Source: an uncultured Flavobacteriaceae bacterium (lineage in GTDB: Bacteria > Bacteroidota > Bacteroidia > Flavobacteriales > Flavobacteriaceae). From it: a stretch of 64,000 nt of DNA. Of the stretch, positions 53,449 to 61,099 are shown in pieces. The position numbers were made by a program, and so were the translations under genes. The notes beneath the pieces are model-generated. The model was not told the DNA's origin. It did not search any database and saw only the letters and a list, made by a program, of their open reading frames with translations. The stretch covers positions 124,001 to 188,000 of the forward strand of contig CANLWN010000003.1 of assembly GCA_947494825.1 (NCBI GenBank), written 5' to 3'. The first letter of the stretch is position 1. Every line of letters begins with the position of its first letter.

Positions 53449-53596
53449 TTTTTACTACTTCTTACCGAATCCATACTAGCGGCCGGAGATTCCGAGTGAA
53501 GCGGAGCGGAGCGAAGAATCTAAAACAATGCGCAGTTCTCAATGTTAGGTGTTGAGTGATGGGTAATCATTCCCCTCATCCCTGCCTCTTGGCAGA

Positions 53597-53736
53597 CCTT
53601 CTCCCCAAGGAGAAGGAAATCTTTTATACAATATAGGTCTCCTCTCCTCGTGGGAGAGGACTAAGGTGAGGGCCTTTGGATAGCCAACAATCCTATTCTC
53701 GACTGCCTGCCTTTTGCATAGCGCTCGAACTGACAT
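53597..53736. repeat. Cluster of short hairpins and a second REP-like copy
   Basis: Hairpin CCTTCTCC-CCAA-GGAGAAGG (53597-53616), hairpin CCTCTCC-TCGTG-GGAGAGG (53641-53659), and at 53698-53736 a second copy of the CTCGACTGC...GCGCTCGAACTGACAT word also found at 53406-53448. Confidence 0.6.
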
Positions 53737-53894
53737 CCCAATGCACTTTGGGTAATTTCTTTACTACCCTTCCGCCCCCGACGCTCGCATTGCTCGGTCG
53801 TGGCCACCTTCCCTTAACAAAGGGAAGGAGCTACTTGGAACTACGAATAATGTATTTCGAATGACAAATGAGGGTGCAAGACCACCATCGACCA

Positions 53895-53925
53895 TAAAAA
53901 AAGCCCATCCAAAGAAGGACGGGCT
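53895..53925 (-). terminator. Terminator of the act-cox operon
   Basis: On the minus strand AGCCC-TCC and GGA-GGGCT pair around AAAGAA-type loop with one mismatch and are followed by a T-run. It lies about 22 bases after the subunit I stop codon. Confidence 0.75.
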
Positions 53926-53947
53926 CATACATCGTATGTCTTTCACC

Positions 53948-55759
53948 TTAATGGTGCATTTCTTCCTCGTTTTCCTGTAAGGGGATGTTCTGTGGCACAA
54001 AATCCTGTCCGGAAATAATGTACTCCCCGTTCTCATAGGTCTTGCTATAATCATAGGCCCAACGGTGTACGTGGGGAATTTCGCCTTCCCAGTTTCCGTG
54101 GAAATGCTCAATGGGCGCTGTCCACTCCAACGTATTGGACTTCCATGGGTTCTGTACGGTCTTCTTGCCGTAGAAAATACTGACGATAAAGTTGTACAGG
54201 AATACCAACTGTGCCAGACCGGCGATCAAGGCAAAGACGGTGATCAGTACGTTCACATCGGTAAGTTCATCGAACATAGGGAATGCCGTGTTCTCATAGT
54301 AACGCCTTGGCACCCCTGCCATGCCCACAAAGTGCATGGGGAAGAATACGCCATAGGCACAGACCGCAGTGACCCAAAAGTGTACGTAGCCCAGGTTCTT
54401 GTTCATCATGCGTTTAAACATTTTGGGGAACCAATGGTATACCCCTGCGAACAGTCCGTAGAGGGCCGAAATACCCATCACCAAGTGGAAGTGTGCTACC
54501 ACAAAGTAGGTATCGTGCACATTGATGTCCAGTGTACTGTCTCCCAGGATGATCCCGGTAAGTCCACCCGAAATAAAGGTAGATACCAGTCCGATGGAGA
54601 ACAACATGCCCGGATTCAATTGCAGGTTACCTTTCCACAAAGTAGTAATATAGTTAAAGGCCTTTACTGCCGATGGAATTGCGATCAATAGCGTGGTGAA
54701 GGTAAACACAGAGCCCAAGAAAGGGTTCATACCCGATATGAACATGTGGTGTCCCCAAACTATGGTGGACAAAAATGCGATGGCCAGAATGGATGCCACC
54801 ATGGCCCTATATCCGAAAATGGGTTTTCGTGCGTTGGTGGACATCACCTCCGAGGTAATCCCCAGTGCGGGCAATAGTACAATATATACCTCCGGGTGCC
54901 CCAGGAACCAGAACAGGTGTTCGTACAATACAGGCGATCCGCCCTGGTAATGCAGCACCTCGCCCTGTATAAAAATATCCGAAAGGAAAAAGGAGGTTCC
55001 GAAGCTTCTGTCCATAATCAGCAACAAGGCTGCGGATAACAGTACCGGGAAGGATATTACCCCGATGACGGCGGTTACGAAAAAAGCCCAGATGGTCAAC
55101 GGAAGGCGTGTCATGGACATGCCCTTGGTCCTTAGGTTGATAACGGTTACAATATAGTTCAACGATCCCAAGAGCGAGGAGGCAATGAAGATGGCCATGG
55201 AGACCAACCACAGTGTCATTCCCATTCCCGATCCGGACTGTGCCATAGGCAACGCACTAAGGGGCGGATAGATGGTCCAACCCGCAGAGGCCGGTCCTGC
55301 TTCCACAAAAAGGGATAGCAACATGATGACACTGGAAGTAAAGAACAACCAGTAGGAGATCATGTTCAATAGGCCCGATGCCATATCCCTGGCCCCGATC
55401 TGCAGCGGGATCAACAAGTTACTAAAGGTACCACTAAGGCCTGCAGTTAGTACAAAGAATACCATTATAGTACCGTGTATGGTAATCAAGGCCAAATATA
55501 CCTCGGCGTCCATGACCCCGTCAGGAGCCCATTTTCCGAGCAAGGCCTCAAAAATAGGGAAGGATTCCCCTGGCCATGCCAATTGCATCCTGAACAAAAG
55601 CGACATCGCAATACCAATGAAACCCATGATCAAACCAGTAATAAGGTACTGCTTTGCGATCATCTTGTGATCCTGACTAAATATATATTTAGTGATAAAG
55701 GTCTCCTTATGATGATGATGTCCGTGATCTTCTTCGTGTTCGTGTCCTGTTCCTGACAT
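53948..55759 (-). CDS. Cytochrome c oxidase subunit I
   Basis: Catalytic heme a/a3-CuB subunit, the proton-pumping oxidase core. Family motifs: HGTIMVFFVLTAGLSGTFSN, WFLGHPEVYIVLLPALGI (CuB His and cross-linked Tyr), HHMFISGMNPFLG and HDTYFVVAHFHLVMG (heme ligands). About 12 helices, 603 aa. Start at 55759 (MSGTGHEHEE); the frame extends 25 codons further upstream without support. The first 20 residues contain seven histidines (H6, H8, H12, H14-H17), unusual and possibly metal binding. Last gene of the act-cox operon. Confidence 0.97.
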   Translation of the reverse strand: MSGTGHEHEEDHGHHHHKETFITKYIFSQDHKMIAKQYLITGLIMGFIGIAMSLLFRMQLAWPGESFPIFEALLGKWAPDGVMDAEVYLALITIHGTIMVFFVLTAGLSGTFSNLLIPLQIGARDMASGLLNMISYWLFFTSSVIMLLSLFVEAGPASAGWTIYPPLSALPMAQSGSGMGMTLWLVSMAIFIASSLLGSLNYIVTVINLRTKGMSMTRLPLTIWAFFVTAVIGVISFPVLLSAALLLIMDRSFGTSFFLSDIFIQGEVLHYQGGSPVLYEHLFWFLGHPEVYIVLLPALGITSEVMSTNARKPIFGYRAMVASILAIAFLSTIVWGHHMFISGMNPFLGSVFTFTTLLIAIPSAVKAFNYITTLWKGNLQLNPGMLFSIGLVSTFISGGLTGIILGDSTLDINVHDTYFVVAHFHLVMGISALYGLFAGVYHWFPKMFKRMMNKNLGYVHFWVTAVCAYGVFFPMHFVGMAGVPRRYYENTAFPMFDELTDVNVLITVFALIAGLAQLVFLYNFIVSIFYGKKTVQNPWKSNTLEWTAPIEHFHGNWEGEIPHVHRWAYDYSKTYENGEYIISGQDFVPQNIPLQENEEEMHH

Positions 55760-55805
55760 AACCCCGTATTTTATTTTTATGTTTAGTTTTCTTTTTTGGT
55801 CAAAA

Positions 55806-56864
55806 TTACTGCATCGATGCCATGGTCTGTCCAAAAGTCTGCTGACTTTCCATCCATTTCTCGTATTCCTCCTGGGTCTCTACAATAATCTTCATTTGCA
55901 TGTTGTAATGCGACTTTCCACAAATCTTGTTGCACAACAAGATATAATCGAACTCCCATGGATCTGAATTATCCTGGCCGTTCGCGGCCCTTTCGGCCCT
56001 TATCTTATTGGTTCGTTTTACCTTGTCCACTACGTCCGGGTTCAATCGCATCTCTGCCGTTGTGGTGATGGGGGTAAACGAGAATTCGGTTATCATTCCG
56101 GGAACACAGTTCATCTGTGCCCTAAAGTGTGGCATATAGGCCGAGTGCAGTACATCTTGTGAGCGCATCTTAAAGTTTACCTTTCTACCTACGGGCAGGT
56201 GCAGTTCCTTTACGATAACATCATCCGTGGCGTTGGGATCGGCCTCGTCCAAGCCCAGTACATTGGCCCTATCAATATCTATCATCCGTACACTGGCCTC
56301 TCCCAATACATTATCCTCGCCGCCATACCTCGCCGTCCAGTTAAACTGTTGGGCATAGAGCTCCACGATCAAGGGATCGTCCTCCTCGTTGATGTCCATA
56401 ATATTGGTCCAGGTGTACAGGCCCCACAGGATCAATCCTGCCAGTACGATTACCGGAATAATGGTCCAGATGAACTCCAATCGGTCGTTATCGGCATAGA
56501 ACAAGGCTTTCTTTCCTGTCTCTCCCCTATACTTGTACCCAAAGTAGTGCAACAAGGCCTGGGTAATGGTCTGTACAAAGAAAATGATGACGAAGGAAAC
56601 CAACATCAGATAGTCATAATCCGCTCCATGCGCAGAAGAAGCTTCGGGCAAGAGGAATTTGGTGTACTTCCAGAAACTGAAGATGGTAATACCGTAGATA
56701 AATATCAAAAATGCAAATAGGAGATAACCGTTGTTTTTGTTATCCGCATCTGTTGCTACTTGGGAGTTATCTGCCCTAACCTGTGACAATTCAAATATTT
56801 TGGTCATCTGCCAGATGGCAATTGCCACTAAGACTAAAACAGTAATCGTTAATAATGCAGTCAT
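55806..56864 (-). CDS. Cytochrome c oxidase subunit II
   Basis: Electron-entry subunit with the binuclear CuA site. The CuA ligands lie in LLCNKICGKSHYNMQM (Cys-x3-Cys-x3-His-x2-Met) with the first His in VLHSAYMPHFR. The N-terminus has four hydrophobic segments (about 1-20, 47-67, 84-106, 133-155), two more than the classic two-helix form. No fused cytochrome c domain, so the oxidase is of the aa3 type and presumably takes electrons from the cytochrome c of the act complex. 352 aa. Confidence 0.95.
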   Translation of the reverse strand: MTALLTITVLVLVAIAIWQMTKIFELSQVRADNSQVATDADNKNNGYLLFAFLIFIYGITIFSFWKYTKFLLPEASSAHGADYDYLMLVSFVIIFFVQTITQALLHYFGYKYRGETGKKALFYADNDRLEFIWTIIPVIVLAGLILWGLYTWTNIMDINEEDDPLIVELYAQQFNWTARYGGEDNVLGEASVRMIDIDRANVLGLDEADPNATDDVIVKELHLPVGRKVNFKMRSQDVLHSAYMPHFRAQMNCVPGMITEFSFTPITTTAEMRLNPDVVDKVKRTNKIRAERAANGQDNSDPWEFDYILLCNKICGKSHYNMQMKIIVETQEEYEKWMESQQTFGQTMASMQ

Positions 56865-56894
56865 TGTATGATCTCTATTATACTTTTAAACTAA

Positions 56895-58226
56895 CTAGTA
56901 ATGAAAATGCCTACTCTCTTCAATAAAAGGATTGCGTTTTGGTTGCAAGGGCGCAGTTGTAAGTGCCCTGAACACCCAGAATATGAACAATCCGGCAAAA
57001 AACAATATTCCCCCGATCTCAGGAATTCCTATGTACCACTGATCGCCTACCGTAGCCGGCATAATCATATTAAATATATCCATATAATGCCCGGCAAGAA
57101 TTACAATACCGGTCATAATAACAAACCAATTGATCCTTTTGTAATCGCTGTTCATCAACAGTAGCACGGGAAAAACAAAATTCATGGCCACCATGCCGAA
57201 GAAGGGCAAATTGTAATCCTCTATACGGGTAACGAAATAGGTGACCTCTTCCGGAATATTGGCGTACCATATCAACATAAACTGGGAAAACCACAGATAG
57301 GTCCAAAAAATGCTGAAACCAAACATATATTTTGCCAAATCATGGATGTGGCTGTCATTTACATCTTCCAAATATCCCTTGGATTTTAAATAGATCGTTA
57401 CCATGGCAATGACCGTGATCGCGGAAACGATCATACTGGCAAACAGGTACCAGCCAAAAAGGGTGCTGAACCAGTGTGGGTCTACGCTCATGATCCAATC
57501 CCATGACATCATAGATTCGGTAATGAGATAAAATACCAGGAAGGCTGCCGAAATTCTAAAGTTCTTTACAAAGTTAGAATTGTCACTGGCCTCGTCCTGT
57601 GCCAAGGAGAATTTTCTGGAATACTCGCGGTACAAGATCCATCCGCCCAAAAAGATGGCGGCCCTAACCAAAAAGAAGGTAGGGTCAAGAAAGCCCGCTT
57701 TCCCCTGTAACAATTTATCATGTGCCACCACGTCAGAATCCATCCACACGAACAAGTGGTTCATATGCAGTACGGATAATACCAAGATTACAAATACAAT
57801 GATCCCACCGGGGACCAAATAAGCAGTTATTCCTTCCATGACCCGGAACAGCAAGGGTGACCAACCCGCCTGCGCTGCCCGTTGTATGGCATAAAAAGCC
57901 AGGGCGCCCAGGGCGATCATCATAAAAAAGAAGGCAGCCACATAAAGTGCAGACCAAGGCCTGTTCTGTAACTGGTGCAGTAGATGCTCGTCATGGGAGG
58001 CATCGTGACCCTCATCATGCGTTGCGGCCGCTCCGTGGTCATCAGCAACGCCATGGGTTTGATCTGCCGCGTGGGGGTCACCATGGCCATCATCATGACT
58101 GGCTACGATTGCCTTTGCTTCTTCAACGGTGCTCGGTGCGGAAACAAAGCCAACGCCAAGACACAAGAGGCCCACGGCCATTAGAATGAAGGAGCCAATT
58201 TTTAATCTATTTGAAAAAGTGTACAT
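56895..58226 (-). CDS. actF: Alternative complex III subunit ActF
   Basis: Polytopic membrane subunit (about 10 helices, 443 aa) of the quinol:cytochrome c oxidoreductase that replaces the bc1 complex. Conserved-looking stretches include ESMMSWDWIMSVDPHWFSTL and FVTRIEDYNLPFFGMVAMNF. A periplasmic or cytoplasmic loop between the first two helices (44-84) has ten histidines among many Asp, Gly and Ala residues. Lies 18 bases after actE and 30 bases before subunit II. Confidence 0.9.
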   Translation of the reverse strand: MYTFSNRLKIGSFILMAVGLLCLGVGFVSAPSTVEEAKAIVASHDDGHGDPHAADQTHGVADDHGAAATHDEGHDASHDEHLLHQLQNRPWSALYVAAFFFMMIALGALAFYAIQRAAQAGWSPLLFRVMEGITAYLVPGGIIVFVILVLSVLHMNHLFVWMDSDVVAHDKLLQGKAGFLDPTFFLVRAAIFLGGWILYREYSRKFSLAQDEASDNSNFVKNFRISAAFLVFYLITESMMSWDWIMSVDPHWFSTLFGWYLFASMIVSAITVIAMVTIYLKSKGYLEDVNDSHIHDLAKYMFGFSIFWTYLWFSQFMLIWYANIPEEVTYFVTRIEDYNLPFFGMVAMNFVFPVLLLMNSDYKRINWFVIMTGIVILAGHYMDIFNMIMPATVGDQWYIGIPEIGGILFFAGLFIFWVFRALTTAPLQPKRNPFIEESRHFHY

Positions 58227-58244
58227 ACTGCTTAAATCTATGTA

Positions 58245-58811
58245 TTATTTTGTTAAGTCTTGTTTCAATTTCATAACGTACTCCGCAACTTGCCAACGCT
58301 CTTTGTGATTCAATTGGACCGCATAGGAACCCATGGAATTTAATCCGTAATAGATGGTATGATAGGTACCACCAACAGAAATGTTACGGGCAACATCGTC
58401 ATAACTGGGCACGCCCAAGATCTTCTCACGGTCTACCAAGCGGCCTTTGCCGTCTCCGTTGTTTCCATGACATATGGCACAGTAAATATTGTAAAGCTCC
58501 TTGCCTTCGGCCAGATTCACCTCGGTTTGCAGGGAATCCAGGGGACTCAGATCCAATTTGGCCAGCTCCCTGCCTTCAGGGGTGTTATCAAAATCATAGG
58601 GCATCCAACCTCGTGGAATGGTATTTTCCGCGGGTAGACGGGCTTCCATATGTTCAGGAAGGAAGTCTACTTTTTGATATGTCTCGTATCCTACAGGCTC
58701 GTACATATTGGGCATGAACTGATAATTTGGGCTGTTCTTGTCCGCACAGGCGGCAACGCAAAGGATCAACCCCAACACAAGTCCTATTTTGCTAAAATTG
58801 TTCATATTCAA
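58245..58811 (-). CDS. actE: Alternative complex III cytochrome c subunit ActE (lipoprotein)
   Basis: Mono-heme c-type cytochrome that passes electrons onward from the complex. A lipobox LCVAAC (17-22) follows the hydrophobic leader, so the protein is lipid-anchored. The heme motif is C111-A-I-C114-H115, and the Met ligand is probably in GLNSMGSYA (near 163-171). 188 aa. The start overlaps the end of actD by 4 bases (ATGA-type). Confidence 0.93.
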   Translation of the reverse strand: MNMNNFSKIGLVLGLILCVAACADKNSPNYQFMPNMYEPVGYETYQKVDFLPEHMEARLPAENTIPRGWMPYDFDNTPEGRELAKLDLSPLDSLQTEVNLAEGKELYNIYCAICHGNNGDGKGRLVDREKILGVPSYDDVARNISVGGTYHTIYYGLNSMGSYAVQLNHKERWQVAEYVMKLKQDLTK

Positions 58812-59338
58812 TGACTGCTTTTTTCTGAAATATTTATTTCCACGGCACCGGTATCCTGCAACAGTTCCTTTAGGGCCGCCTCATTGCCGTGCACTTCGAT
58901 TTCCATGATAAAATGATCGTCAGTGGTTCTTACATCCGGATTTTCGGCTTTCTTAAAAGGCCACAGTTTGCTTCTCAAGTAAAAGGTGATTACCATTAAG
59001 TGGGCCGCGAAGAACACCGTTAGCTCAAACATGATCGGAACAAATGCCGGCATATTCTGCAAATACGTAAAGCTTGGTTTTCCGCCGATATCCTGGGGCC
59101 AATCGCTGATCATGATATAATTCATCATCACGATGGCCACGATAAGTCCCAAACACCCATACATGAAGGAAGTGATGGCGATCCTGGTAGGAGCCAACCC
59201 CATGGCCTTGTCCAGACCGTGTACCGGAAAGGGACAGTAGACCTCTTCAATATGGTGCTTGGCCGCCTTCACCTTCTTGACCGCATGCATCAGCACATCA
59301 TCATCATTATAAAATGCCTGTATTACTTTAGATGCCAT
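58808..59338 (-). CDS. actD: Alternative complex III subunit ActD (DUF3341)
   Basis: Small membrane subunit of 176 aa with two helices (about 57-78 and 97-120) and soluble ends; the KVKAAKHHIEEVYCPFPVHG segment (about 21-40) is the most characteristic. It contacts ActC and the quinol site in known ACIII structures. It begins one base after actC and overlaps actE. Confidence 0.9.
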   Translation of the reverse strand: MASKVIQAFYNDDDVLMHAVKKVKAAKHHIEEVYCPFPVHGLDKAMGLAPTRIAITSFMYGCLGLIVAIVMMNYIMISDWPQDIGGKPSFTYLQNMPAFVPIMFELTVFFAAHLMVITFYLRSKLWPFKKAENPDVRTTDDHFIMEIEVHGNEAALKELLQDTGAVEINISEKSSH

Positions 59339-59339
59339 A

Positions 59340-61067
59340 TTATTCGTTATTATTTAATGTCCTAGCTTGCCCTGCCCAATCGTCACGCTGCGCCCTTCCC
59401 GGGAAGGAGCCCGTAATAGAATCCAACAGATCGTATTCCTTGGCGGTCATACGACCCACTTGGGCAAAGGTAAATATGCCTATACCGTTCAATGTTTTTT
59501 CCATCAAGGGGCCTATGCCCTTTACTCTCTTAAGATCATCTGCCGTATCCGTACCGGGGTCAAAGGTGCCCAGGGTATCCAGCAAAGTGGAAACCTGTGC
59601 GTCCGTATCGGCCGATGGTGCCGGAGCATCCTCTACAACCGTGTTCACCGGCGCTGTGGTCTTGTTGATCTGATACAAGGGTTTACCCGCTTCCCTTAAT
59701 TTCTTATAGCGTTCCCCGGAAGACTTTAAAATGGACTTCACTTCTGCCTGGGCAATGATCGGGAAGGTCCTTGCGTAAAGCAAAAAGAGGGTAAAGAAGA
59801 ATCCTATGGTACCGATAAATATCCCGATATCCACAAAGGTGGGCGAGAACATGGTCCAGGAAGAAGGAAGGTAATCGCGGTGCAAGGAGGTTACGATAAT
59901 CACAAAACGCTCGAACCACATTCCTATGTTCACCACAATGGAAATCAAGAAAGAGAACACGATACTGGTCCTTAGTTTCTTGAACCACATAAACTGTGGG
60001 GAGAACACATTACAGGTCATCATGGCCCAGTAGGCCCACCAGTAAGGTCCCGTTGCCCTGTTCAGGAAGGCGTACTGTTCGTACTCCACTCCTGAGTACC
60101 AAGCCATAAATAACTCGGTGATATAGGCACAGCCCACAATGGAACCGGTGATCATGATCACGATGTTCATGAGCTCTATATGCTGTACGGTAATGTAGGC
60201 CTCCAAATGGCATACCTTTCTCGCAATGATCAAGAGGGTATTTACCATGGCAAACCCTGAAAAGATGGCCCCCGCAACAAAGTACGGTGGGAAGATGGTG
60301 GTGTGCCATCCTGGAATTACCGAGGTGGCAAAGTCAAAGGATACAATGGTATGTACGGAAAGTACCAGTGGTGTTGCCAATCCGGCCAATACCAATGAAA
60401 CTTCCTCAAACCGCTGCCAGTCCTTGGCACGGCCACTCCATCCAAAACTTACCAAACTATAAATTTTCTTTTGGAAGGGTTTTACGGCACGGTCCCTGAT
60501 CATGGCAAAATCGGGCAACAGCCCTGTCCACCAGAAAACCAAGGATACCGATAGATAGGTCGATATCGCAAATACGTCCCAAAGCAGGGGCGAGTTAAAG
60601 TTTACCCATAAAGAACCAAATTGGTTTGGGATGGGCAGTACCCAATACCCCAACCATGGACGTCCCATGTGAATGATCGGAAATAATCCGGCCTGTATTA
60701 CAGAGAAGATGGTCATGGCCTCCGCAGAGCGGTTAATGGCCATTCTCCATTTCTGTCTGAACAATAAGAGTACCGCCGAAATCAAGGTTCCCGCATGACC
60801 AATACCTACCCACCAAACAAAGTTGGTGATGTCCCAGGCCCAGCCTACAGTTTTGTTCAATCCCCAGGTACCGATACCGGTGGAAATGGTATAGATGATA
60901 CAACCAACACCCCAAAGGAATGCAACAAACGCAATGGTGAACACGATCCACCATTGTTTATTGGCCCGCCCTTCGACCGGAGCTGCAATATCCACGGTTA
61001 CATCGTGGTAGCCTTTGTCTCCAAGTACTAGTGGTTTTCGTATAGGTGCTTCGTAATGCGACGCCAT
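59340..61067 (-). CDS. actC: Alternative complex III subunit ActC (NrfD-like) with C-terminal helix-hairpin-helix
   Basis: Quinol-binding membrane subunit. Ten helices in the NrfD/PsrC pattern occupy about 38-455, with GHAGTLISAVLLLFRQKWR and the DFAMIRDRA loop. Beyond the usual end is a Pro/Ala/Thr-rich linker (about 470-508) and a small soluble domain (about 510-549) with DDLKRVKGIGPLMEKTL, a helix-hairpin-helix motif of the type seen in DNA-binding proteins and in tails of several Bacteroidetes proteins. 575 aa. 32 bases downstream of actB. Confidence 0.92.
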   Translation of the reverse strand: MASHYEAPIRKPLVLGDKGYHDVTVDIAAPVEGRANKQWWIVFTIAFVAFLWGVGCIIYTISTGIGTWGLNKTVGWAWDITNFVWWVGIGHAGTLISAVLLLFRQKWRMAINRSAEAMTIFSVIQAGLFPIIHMGRPWLGYWVLPIPNQFGSLWVNFNSPLLWDVFAISTYLSVSLVFWWTGLLPDFAMIRDRAVKPFQKKIYSLVSFGWSGRAKDWQRFEEVSLVLAGLATPLVLSVHTIVSFDFATSVIPGWHTTIFPPYFVAGAIFSGFAMVNTLLIIARKVCHLEAYITVQHIELMNIVIMITGSIVGCAYITELFMAWYSGVEYEQYAFLNRATGPYWWAYWAMMTCNVFSPQFMWFKKLRTSIVFSFLISIVVNIGMWFERFVIIVTSLHRDYLPSSWTMFSPTFVDIGIFIGTIGFFFTLFLLYARTFPIIAQAEVKSILKSSGERYKKLREAGKPLYQINKTTAPVNTVVEDAPAPSADTDAQVSTLLDTLGTFDPGTDTADDLKRVKGIGPLMEKTLNGIGIFTFAQVGRMTAKEYDLLDSITGSFPGRAQRDDWAGQARTLNNNE

Positions 61068-61099
61068 AGATTTCTATTATGATTTACTTTAACTATTGA

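Larger units (their letters stand above)
53023..53947. other. Repeat-rich spacer of 925 bp
   Basis: No protein-coding gene is convincing here. The stretch holds three 44-bp tandem repeats, several palindromes and hairpins, two copies of a CTCGACTGC...GCGCTCGAACTGACAT word, and the terminator of the act-cox operon. Short open frames in it run through palindromes and are judged spurious. Confidence 0.75.

Noticed and set aside
53545-53864. Short open frames in the repeat field
   Set aside because: They run through palindromes and hairpins on both strands and show no family signature.
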